From the NCBI GenBank assembly GCA_009916335.1, contig SAAR01000221.1, forward strand, positions 1 to 5,539: DNA of 5,539 nucleotides, read 5' to 3'. The notes under the pieces were generated by a model, which saw only the letters and a list, made by a program, of their open reading frames with translations, did no database searches and had not been told where the DNA came from. The translations under genes were made by a program, and so were the position numbers. How positions within the stretch are numbered: position 1 is the first letter of the stretch; every line of letters begins with the position of its first letter. Shown piece by piece: positions 1-4,897 of the stretch. Source of the stretch: Erysipelotrichia bacterium. GTDB lineage: Bacteria; Bacillota_I; Bacilli_A; Erysipelotrichales; Erysipelotrichaceae.

Positions 1-614
1 CTATCACAATCATCACATAAATCTTCAAAGCTAATTTTTGTATTTATGGCTGCAAAACGATTACGGATTTGCTCATCTCTTTCCTCTACTGACATTTCGG
101 ATACATGCATCACTGTTTCCTGCACAATCTCTAAAGACATTCTACGAATCACACGATTCATCGCTTTAATTAAATCATATGGATTACCAACAAAATCCTC
201 TTCTTTGAGTGTATTCACCCATTCACTTGTCTTTTCACTCATCGGTTTACTCATCAGTTTTTGACGTTCTTCATATTTTTTAGAAAATTCCTGTGATACT
301 TCTTTAAAACGTTGATACTCCAATAAACGTTTCACTAACTTTTCACGCTGATCTTCTTCGTATTCTTCTGTAATTTCTGCTTTTTCTTTAGGTAGCATCT
401 TTTTACTTTTGTATTCAATCAAGCCAGCTAATTCACTTAAAAATTCACTAGCCACTTCTAAGTGCATGGATTCCATCGCATTGATATAATGTAAATACTG
501 ATCACATAAGACATTCATATCTAAATCAAAAAGATCAAGTTTATTTTCTTTAATCAAATGAAGCATTAAATCTAATGGTCCTTCAAACGATTCACTTTTA
601 ATTTCAAATGCCAC
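1..614 (-). CDS. scpA: Segregation and condensation protein A (ScpA), 3'-truncated by the window edge
   Basis: ScpA is the kleisin subunit that, with ScpB, bridges the head and neck of SMC in bacterial condensin and drives chromosome compaction and segregation in the cytoplasm. Translation from a GTG at 614 gives the family's N-terminal signature FEGPLDLMLHLIK at residues 10-22, followed by KLDLFDLDM and QYLHYI. Next comes LAGLIEYKSKKMLP, then a charged helical linker rich in Glu, Lys and Arg. The frame is open for 204 codons to the window edge. The family is usually about 250 residues, so roughly the last 45, the C-terminal winged helix that contacts the SMC head, are missing. The GTG start is chosen because AGAGGTGA (626-619) lies 4 nt upstream and the signature begins at once. 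It lies 36 nt after the spoVAF reading frame on the same strand but appears to have its own promoter. In B. subtilis scpA also lies in the same broad region as spoVA, from memory. Confidence 0.93.
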   Translation of the reverse strand, partial: MAFEIKSESFEGPLDLMLHLIKENKLDLFDLDMNVLCDQYLHYINAMESMHLEVASEFLSELAGLIEYKSKKMLPKEKAEITEEYEEDQREKLVKRLLEYQRFKEVSQEFSKKYEERQKLMSKPMSEKTSEWVNTLKEEDFVGNPYDLIKAMNRVIRRMSLEIVQETVMHVSEMSVEERDEQIRNRFAAINTKISFEDLCDDCD

Positions 615-618
615 AAAA

Positions 619-642
619 TCACCTCTGGTTTATATTATACCA
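619..642 (-). promoter_or_regulatory. Extended -10 promoter and ribosome binding site of scpA
   Basis: On the minus strand TGGTATAAT (642-634) is a perfect TGnTATAAT extended -10 for the housekeeping sigma factor. The best -35 at 17-nt spacing is TTAAAC, a weak match, which an extended -10 can tolerate. Transcription would start near 627-628, just ahead of the Shine-Dalgarno AGAGGTGA (626-619), giving a leader of about 14 nt before the GTG at 614. The box sits in the 36-nt gap after the spoVAF frame. It would let scpA be expressed in growing cells independently of the sporulation operon upstream. The call rests on motif match and position only. Confidence 0.45.
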
Positions 643-650
643 AATCTTAA

Positions 651-1073
651 CTACTTGTTTAAGTCCTTTTTTCTTGTTTTAATCGGTGCTCCTAAAAGTA
701 GACGCTTTATTTCATGATAGGAGAATGGAATGATTGGATATAAATAAGAAAAATGGACACTTTTTGTATATAATAAAACACAGAAATGAATGAGAATGGC
801 GATACTAAAACCAATAAGTCCCCAAATAATAGTGAAGATGGTAATAAAGATACGAAAACATTTATTCGCTAAGGATAATTCATAATTAGGAGTAACAAAA
901 TTACATACATTGCACAAGACGACCATGACTAAGATCGCTTCTGTGTAAAGATTTAATTGAATGGCACTTTCCCCTAATAAAAAGATGAATAGAAAACCCA
1001 TGACTCCACTAATGGCTTGTGGCGTATGAATAAAAGATAAACGAATCCATTCTACTAATAGTTCTACTAACAC
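651..1073 (-). CDS. spoVAF: SpoVAF C-terminal membrane part, downstream of the in-frame stop
   Basis: This open frame encodes the remaining membrane domain of SpoVAF. Residues 12-19 read LSFIHTPQ, matching the family's IHTP motif. Residues 60-71 (VTPNYELSLANK) match the highly characteristic TPSYELSLANK segment. Residues 105-120 (VHFSYLYPIIPFSYHE) match the usual PYLWPLIPF region, followed by a basic tail ending KTRKKDLNK. Hydrophobic helices lie at about 22-36, 42-60 and 73-102. The GTG at 1073 is the first conventional start after the TAA, but no Shine-Dalgarno precedes it, and 25 codons of family-like frame lie upstream of it. It therefore looks like the remnant of an interrupted gene rather than an independent gene. 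Its own translation is doubtful; it may be expressed only if the stop is suppressed or absent in the real genome. Confidence 0.6.
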   Translation of the reverse strand: MLVELLVEWIRLSFIHTPQAISGVMGFLFIFLLGESAIQLNLYTEAILVMVVLCNVCNFVTPNYELSLANKCFRIFITIFTIIWGLIGFSIAILIHFCVLLYTKSVHFSYLYPIIPFSYHEIKRLLLGAPIKTRKKDLNK

Positions 1074-1148
1074 GATTTGAAAAAGTAAGGCTGGTGTTGA
1101 TATGTCATCTAGTAAAGGAATATTAAAAATAGTTACATGATTGCTAAC

Positions 1149-2009
1149 TTAACATAGTAACCAAATAGGTAATAAATAAATAGAAATAAAAATAGCGAGT
1201 AAACGTATGATGCGTATGATTATTGCGACACTTGAAGTTTGCGTATATTCTTCAATTTGTTTAGTCATTTCAAAAAAGGTAGTAGGAATGATAAGTGCTG
1301 TAAAAGTATTGTCCACAAGGACAACGATATAACCTTGCAACAAGTGAATCGCACAAATATCTGGTCGCTCACAATAGCGAACAATAGGATAGGGATTATA
1401 ACTTTTACCATAGAGGGCATCACACAAGCCTCGCTCATAAATAATATCTTCGCATTTCATCTCTTTTAAGCGTTTTTCAAAATCTTTTAACACCGTTTGA
1501 TCCACTTCATCTTCCATATACAAATATGCTATATCCGTCTTTGATGATGGACCTTCTTGATGAAGTTTCACTTTCAATTGAGAAGAGCGAATACGCCTTC
1601 GTAATAAACCGACATTTAAGATGATATTTTCGACAAAGCTATCGTGTGAACCACGAATGGATTGTTCATTACTTGCTTCATTGCTACTTTGATTAGGATA
1701 ACTACGCACTTCCACAAGATACATTTTATCTTCAAAAAGAAGCAAACACTGACCACTTAAAATCAATGTCATCGCTTGCTTATAATCCTTACATTCACTA
1801 ACACTACCAACAAATACACGCAAATGATCAATACTAAACGCACTGCTATATAATCCTTTAATTAATTCACTGGTTAATTTAGCATCGCTTAAACTATTGA
1901 GAAATATTAAATAGTAACATTTATCCTCACTTTGTATTTCTCTTTTTGTGATATCAAAACCACCTTGTAAATGCGTAATGAAGTATTGCTTATTTTTTTG
2001 ATAACTCAT
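1149..2009 (-). CDS. spoVAF: SpoVAF N-terminal part: cytosolic GerA domain plus first membrane helix
   Basis: This 286-residue product would be made if the TAA at 1149-1151 is obeyed. It contains the soluble N-terminal half of the GerA/SpoVAF family. Residues 117-142 carry the RG...DSFVEN...N.GLLRRRIR signature, and SKTDI follows at 156-160. Residues 208-245 (PIVRYCERPDICAIHLLQG... to PTTFFE) match the conserved segment preceding the membrane domain. The only hydrophobic helix is at about 261-285, ending LLPIWLLC directly before the stop, so the product could still be anchored in the membrane but lacks the other helices. The start is the ATG overlapping the spoVAE stop. There is no clear Shine-Dalgarno, consistent with translational coupling. 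An A7 tract lies in codons 4-6. Identification as SpoVAF rather than a GerAA-type nutrient receptor rests on the position after spoVAE and on the shorter loop before helix 2. Confidence 0.85.
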   Translation of the reverse strand: MSYQKNKQYFITHLQGGFDITKREIQSEDKCYYLIFLNSLSDAKLTSELIKGLYSSAFSIDHLRVFVGSVSECKDYKQAMTLILSGQCLLLFEDKMYLVEVRSYPNQSSNEASNEQSIRGSHDSFVENIILNVGLLRRRIRSSQLKVKLHQEGPSSKTDIAYLYMEDEVDQTVLKDFEKRLKEMKCEDIIYERGLCDALYGKSYNPYPIVRYCERPDICAIHLLQGYIVVLVDNTFTALIIPTTFFEMTKQIEEYTQTSSVAIIIRIIRLLAIFISIYLLPIWLLC

Positions 2010-2356
2010 GATTTTGCTTTAAAGAGGATGGCTGTTAAAAAGGCAAAGAAAATAGCGGCAGTGATACCAGGTGCTACCATATCAAACATACCTACTGCTA
2101 AGCCTAGAAAGCCCATATCTTTGACACTATCCATAGCGGCATGCATTAAGGAATGACCAAAACTTAAAATAGGAAGACTAGCACCCATACCAGCCCAGTT
2201 AATGCACAAGTCATAGATATGAAAGAAATCTAACAATGCCCCTAAGACAACAAATAAGCTAGTAATATGTCCTGGTGTTAATTTTGTATGATCGTAAATT
2301 ATTTGTCCTAGCATACAAATGAAACCACAGAAAAGAAATGCATTTACATAGATCAT
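2006..2356 (-). CDS. spoVAE: Stage V sporulation protein AE (SpoVAE/SpoVAEb)
   Basis: SpoVAE is a small integral membrane subunit of the SpoVA apparatus that carries Ca-dipicolinate across the inner forespore membrane. At 116 residues it matches the family length. The segments GQIIYDHTKLTPGHITSLFV (17-36), GALLDFF, GMGASLPI and FGHSLMHAAMDS are the conserved family blocks. A final hydrophobic helix, GITAAIFFAFLTAILFK, ends the protein. Four helices are visible: about 2-20, 30-50, 58-72 and 95-112. The start ATG overlaps the spoVAD stop as ATGA, and a GGAG lies about 9 nt upstream inside spoVAD. The stop likewise overlaps the spoVAF start. These tight overlaps argue for balanced, coupled expression during late sporulation. 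Confidence 0.95.
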   Translation of the reverse strand: MIYVNAFLFCGFICMLGQIIYDHTKLTPGHITSLFVVLGALLDFFHIYDLCINWAGMGASLPILSFGHSLMHAAMDSVKDMGFLGLAVGMFDMVAPGITAAIFFAFLTAILFKAKS

Positions 2357-3348
2357 TGTTTACCACTCCATTCATATTCAATTGCATGAGCAATACAAGG
2401 GATTGATTCTTTTTGTTGGGTTGCAACTGGTGATAATAAAGCACCAGTGGCAATCACTAATAGTCTTTTATATTCCCCACTTGCTACTTTATTTAACAAT
2501 AAGGTTAATGATACACACATACTACATGCACAACCACTTCCTCCTGCATAAACACTTTGATGAGCTAAGTCATAAATAAGCAAACCACAATCATTAAGGC
2601 GATTGTCTATGTCATAACCTTCCTCTAACAGTAAATCACAAAGCAATGAAAAACCAATCTTTGATAAATCACCACTTACAATCGCATCATAATCTTGTAT
2701 TTGTGTATGTCGATTATGCAAATGTGCTTTTAGTGTTTCTAATGCAGCAGGAGCCATCGCAGTTCCCATGTCATTCGCATCTTTAAAATCCCAATCCACA
2801 ATTTGTCCAATCGTAAATGCTTTCACTTTAATCGAACTTGTCGTTTTTGATAAGATGAGTGCTCCTGCTCCTGTTACCGTATAAGTCGTACACTCTTTTT
2901 TTTGTACACCATATTCATTAGGATAGCGAAATTGACGTTCTGCTGTGGCGTTATGCGATGATGTAAAACACATAACATTGTCAAATCCATTTTCAACCCA
3001 TAAACTTCCCTGTCCAATCACTAAAGAAGAATTTGAACATGCTCCATACATACCGATAAAAGAAACATCTAAATCTCTAGCAAAATAATGAGAAGAAGTT
3101 AATTGATTAATTAAATCTCCACCAATTAGTAAAGACAAATCACTTATTTTAATATTCGCTTTACGCATGGCAAGATCACAGACATCATAGACTAACATTC
3201 TTTCGCCTTTTTCAAATGTACTTTCATTACAGTATAAATCATCATATGTCTTATCAAACAAAGAATGCAAAGGTCCTTGCTTTTCCATTGGACCAACTGC
3301 AGTGGCTCTACCTTTTACATACACATGATTAAATTCAATTGTTTTCAT
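2353..3348 (-). CDS. spoVAD: Stage V sporulation protein AD (SpoVAD), dipicolinic-acid-binding subunit
   Basis: SpoVAD is the soluble SpoVA component on the inner membrane. It has a thiolase/ketoacyl-synthase fold but works by binding dipicolinic acid rather than as a condensing enzyme. The 331-residue length is close to the B. subtilis protein (about 338). Visible blocks are KGRATAVGPMEKQGPL (12-27), the FDKTYDDLYC segment (31-40), LLIGGDLINQ (73-82) and FIGMYGACSNSS (97-108). Cys104 aligns with the conserved ligand-pocket cysteine of the family. Further blocks are TVTGAGALILS in the middle and AGGSGCACSM (268-277) near the end, a glycine-rich loop seen across SpoVAD. No signal peptide or membrane helix is evident. 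The ATG overlaps the spoVAC stop (ATGA) and has no strong Shine-Dalgarno, so translation probably depends on ribosomes finishing spoVAC. Confidence 0.97.
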   Translation of the reverse strand: MKTIEFNHVYVKGRATAVGPMEKQGPLHSLFDKTYDDLYCNESTFEKGERMLVYDVCDLAMRKANIKISDLSLLIGGDLINQLTSSHYFARDLDVSFIGMYGACSNSSLVIGQGSLWVENGFDNVMCFTSSHNATAERQFRYPNEYGVQKKECTTYTVTGAGALILSKTTSSIKVKAFTIGQIVDWDFKDANDMGTAMAPAALETLKAHLHNRHTQIQDYDAIVSGDLSKIGFSLLCDLLLEEGYDIDNRLNDCGLLIYDLAHQSVYAGGSGCACSMCVSLTLLLNKVASGEYKRLLVIATGALLSPVATQQKESIPCIAHAIEYEWSGKQ

Positions 3349-3785
3349 ATATCTAAAAAATAACGAAGAATGCCTAAGATATACACAGATACAATTCCAT
3401 ATGTAATGACAGAGCCAGCCAACTTAAACATATTAGAACCGATACCATATATAAGACCTTCACTTTTACTCTCTAAAGCACTGCTTGCTAATGCATTCGC
3501 AAAGCCTGAGATAGGAATAAATAAACCTGCTCCACACACTTGTGCTAAACGATCATATACCCCTAATCCAGTTAAAAAAGCAGTAAGTATAATGATGATA
3601 ATAATGACAAGTGATGCTGCATTGCTTTTTGAAAAATTTAATGATGTATGTAGTATTGTAAATAAAAACTGTGCCGCTACTGCCAAACCACCACCAACAA
3701 GAAAGGCAACAAACGCATTCTTTAGTTTATGAGAAGGTAAAGAATGCCGTTGTGCAACCTGTTCATAGATTCTTTTACGTTCCAT
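3345..3785 (-). CDS. spoVAC: Stage V sporulation protein AC (SpoVAC), membrane channel subunit
   Basis: SpoVAC is an inner-membrane protein reported in Bacillus to act as a mechanosensitive channel for dipicolinate. From the chosen ATG it is 146 residues, like its homologues (about 150). After a basic N-terminus come AFVAFLVGGGLAVAAQ (24-39) and a helix with six consecutive isoleucines (61-66). Next are LTGLGVYDRLAQ...GAG (71-87), PISGFANALASSALESKSEG (91-110) and NMFKLAGSVITYGIV (118-132), all family hallmarks. An in-frame ATG 14 codons upstream (3827) exists, but the ATG at 3785 has a strong GGAGGT six bases before it and gives the family-like N-terminus. The gene follows the DUF421 gene by 45 nt and overlaps spoVAD by ATGA. 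It is probably transcribed in the forespore as part of this operon. Confidence 0.95.
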   Translation of the reverse strand: MERKRIYEQVAQRHSLPSHKLKNAFVAFLVGGGLAVAAQFLFTILHTSLNFSKSNAASLVIIIIIILTAFLTGLGVYDRLAQVCGAGLFIPISGFANALASSALESKSEGLIYGIGSNMFKLAGSVITYGIVSVYILGILRYFLDI

Positions 3786-3791
3786 ATTAGT

Positions 3792-3797
3792 ACCTCC
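3792..3797 (-). promoter_or_regulatory. Strong ribosome binding site fixing the spoVAC start
   Basis: GGAGGT on the minus strand (3797-3792) lies exactly six bases (ACTAAT) before the ATG at 3785. The alternative ATG at 3827 has only a weak purine stretch upstream, overlapping the end of the DUF421 gene. This site therefore decides for the shorter, 146-residue SpoVAC. It is the strongest initiation site among the spoVA genes here and probably loads ribosomes for the coupled chain spoVAC-AD-AE-AF. Confidence 0.75.
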
Positions 3798-3830
3798 ATA
3801 TTTAGTATGCACATTATCACAAATCATATT

Positions 3831-4448
3831 CTATTTCTTTTCCAGAATATATAATCCATCAACTAATACCATGCATAAGAAAATTTGCGATGCATCGACA
3901 TATCCATTTGCCTGTAATTGTTGTTTAAGCCATGCATCATCTTTATGTAAATCCTTTAATACCCTCTTGTTGACTTTACGATCTTGAATAAGTGGTGTAG
4001 GGTGTAAAACAACACAATCCTGTTTACGCAAAATAGAAAGATTGCCACTATTTTCTAAAATAGCAAACTGTACTTCACTAATACAGCTAATATCCTTATC
4101 ACGCAATTGGGAAAGCAAATCGTCTAAATTATATCTTTGCTTTTTCATTGCCGCTTGATTTAATGTACCATTATGAATTAAAATGACAGGTTTTCCATCG
4201 ACAATATCACGCAATCTCTCACTTTTCAATAAACAAAACGATAAGACAACTTGCAATAAAGCCAATGTCATAATGGGGATTAAGGATTTAAAAATAGACT
4301 CCTCTATTTCCGTAAGTGCTAATGCTAGTAATTCTGACATCACTAAATAAATCACAATATCAAAAACAGAAAGTTCTCCTACTTCCCTTTTTCCCATCAA
4401 ACGCAAAGCGATGATAAGAATAAAATAAAACATAACACAACGTAGCAC
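3831..4448 (-). CDS. DUF421 (YetF-like) membrane protein, first gene of the spoVA operon
   Basis: The product belongs to the DUF421/YetF family: N-terminal membrane helices followed by a small cytosolic domain. Counting from the GTG at 4448 (205 residues), the helix 1 end reads LRLMGKREVGELSVFDIVIY (15-34), the canonical MGKR.-GEL-.FD block. Helices 2 and 3 lie near 32-46 and 53-73. The soluble domain shows GKPVILIHNG (85-94), RYNLDDLLSQLR (105-116) and EVQFAILENSGNLSIL (125-140), all typical. B. subtilis YetF is about 231 residues. The start is uncertain: an excellent Shine-Dalgarno (4482-4475) sits 27 nt before the GTG, and the full first helix begins upstream of it, so an ATT at 4469 may be the true start (212 residues). 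The stop lies 45 nt before spoVAC. DUF421 proteins accompany SpoVA in other spore formers, including 2Duf of the mobile spoVA2mob operon, and affect spore inner-membrane permeability and heat resistance. A similar role here is inferred. Confidence 0.88.
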   Translation of the reverse strand: MLRCVMFYFILIIALRLMGKREVGELSVFDIVIYLVMSELLALALTEIEESIFKSLIPIMTLALLQVVLSFCLLKSERLRDIVDGKPVILIHNGTLNQAAMKKQRYNLDDLLSQLRDKDISCISEVQFAILENSGNLSILRKQDCVVLHPTPLIQDRKVNKRVLKDLHKDDAWLKQQLQANGYVDASQIFLCMVLVDGLYILEKK

Positions 4449-4469
4449 TAAGTTGACATAAGAAAAAAT

Positions 4470-4529
4470 AATATCCCTCCTTATACATAAGCAACATTAA
4501 GATTGCATACAATGTCTTAGAGGTGAATC
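4470..4529. promoter_or_regulatory. Divergent intergenic region between the spoVA operon and the small membrane-protein gene
   Basis: This gap must hold the start signals for both directions. On the minus strand AAGGAGGG (4482-4475) is the Shine-Dalgarno of the DUF421 gene. On the plus strand AGAGGTGA (4519-4526) serves the gene at 4530. In between is an inverted repeat, ATTG-cata-CAAT (4502-4513). The same stretch gives CATACAA on the plus strand (4506-4512), six of seven matches to the forespore sigma-G -10 CATACTA. On the minus strand it gives CATTGTA (4514-4508), matching CATnnTA. The -35 candidates are poor on both strands: ACATA with short spacing on plus, nothing good on minus. A forespore-specific promoter is expected for spoVA operons, but this site remains tentative. 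Confidence 0.3.
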
Positions 4530-4871
4530 ATGAAACAAAATACAATGATTTTTCTAAGTAGTTTAGCAATCTATGCTCTTTCTTGTTTAGTATGCACTTT
4601 AATCTTTTCACTATTCTATTATTTTAAAGTGATGCCCCTTAGTGTATACACCAACACACTTTATGTACTATCCCTTATGATCGCTATTTTACTATGTATA
4701 CAACTGATTAAACGCATAGAAAAAAAGACGCTGTTTTATATTCTCGCCTTTTTACTAATCCTATTGTTAGCGAGCTGTTTAGCATCTTTTTCTTTTCTTT
4801 CTATTTTAAAAGCAAGTATACGATTTTTCATCTGTTTTACAATTAGTTTTATCGTATTCATGAAAAAATAA
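4530..4871 (+). CDS. Small four-helix membrane protein of unknown function
   Basis: I do not recognise this protein with confidence. It is 113 residues with four predicted hydrophobic helices at about 7-29, 38-60, 67-90 and 95-110. They are separated by a short loop (FKVMPLS) and a charged turn KRIEKK (61-66) that is probably cytoplasmic by the positive-inside rule. It ends in MKK. There is no signal peptide cleavage site and no catalytic motif. Size and helix layout resemble the TIGR04086 group of small membrane proteins found near ruvAB-queA-tgt in many Bacillota, and ruvB is the next gene here. However, the glycines typical of that group are not evident, so this is only a possibility. The ATG has AGAGGTGA (4519-4526) just upstream, supporting real translation. 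The gene is divergent from the spoVA operon and converges on ruvB. Confidence 0.7.
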   Translation: MKQNTMIFLSSLAIYALSCLVCTLIFSLFYYFKVMPLSVYTNTLYVLSLMIAILLCIQLIKRIEKKTLFYILAFLLILLLASCLASFSFLSILKASIRFFICFTISFIVFMKK

Positions 4872-4884
4872 AACCATATTTTTT
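4863..4884. terminator. Weak AT-only hairpin between convergent genes
   Basis: AAAAAATA (4863-4870) and TATTTTTT (4877-4884) pair perfectly over 8 bp around the loop aaacca. The structure overlaps the stop codon of the small membrane-protein gene and lies 13 nt beyond the ruvB stop on the other strand, where a bidirectional terminator would be expected. The stem has no G-C pair, so it would be unstable and is at best a poor intrinsic terminator. Confidence 0.22.
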
Positions 4885-4897
4885 AAAAACCTTGTGT

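Larger units (their letters stand above)
651..2009 (-). pseudogene. spoVAF: spoVAF (GerA-family spore germination protein) interrupted by an in-frame TAA
   Basis: The whole spoVAF frame runs from the ATG at 2009 to the TAG at 651-653, 452 codon positions before the final stop. Bacillus homologues are about 490 residues. Codon 287 is TAA (1151-1149). The 25 codons between this stop and the GTG at 1073 are in the same frame and contain no other stop. They read through the short extracytoplasmic loop expected between membrane helices 1 and 2, so one substitution accounts for the break; no frameshift is involved. SpoVAF is known as an accessory inner-membrane protein of spore germination in Bacillus and is not required for dipicolinate uptake, so its loss should be tolerated. 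The ATG overlaps the spoVAE stop (ATGA), so translation is probably coupled. The gene may be a fresh pseudogene, a sequencing error, or a two-part protein; the halves are described separately. Confidence 0.75.

Noticed and set aside
1140..1160. Programmed stop readthrough or recoding at the spoVAF TAA
   Set aside because: The context TGT-TAA-GTT is not a known leaky context and no strong hairpin follows. TAA also terminates the gene at 4869-4871, so it is not reassigned.
1993..1999. A7 tract in codons 4-6 of spoVAF as a phase-variation switch
   Set aside because: The tract is short for phase variation in AT-rich DNA, the frame is intact across it, and the observed break in the gene is elsewhere.
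3588..3607. ATT/ATC-rich microsatellite-like stretch encoding six isoleucines in SpoVAC
   Set aside because: It uses mixed ATT, ATC and ATA codons inside a membrane helix, so it is simple hydrophobic composition rather than a clear repeat expansion.
3370..3732. A 120-codon open frame on the plus strand, antisense to spoVAC
   Set aside because: It mirrors the conserved SpoVAC gene, has no ribosome binding site and a composition typical of a shadow frame. The same applies to plus-strand frames at 46-264, 1239-1469, 1971-2156 and 2382-2579, and to the minus frame 2259-2453.
3786..3827. Longer SpoVAC start at 3827 adding 14 residues
   Set aside because: It has a weak ribosome binding site, and the ATG at 3785 has GGAGGT at ideal spacing and gives the normal family length.
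4453..4487. TTGACA (4453-4458) with TATACA (4482-4487) as a plus-strand sigma-A promoter
   Set aside because: The spacer is 23 nt, far from the 16-18 nt needed, and no better -10 follows at the right distance.
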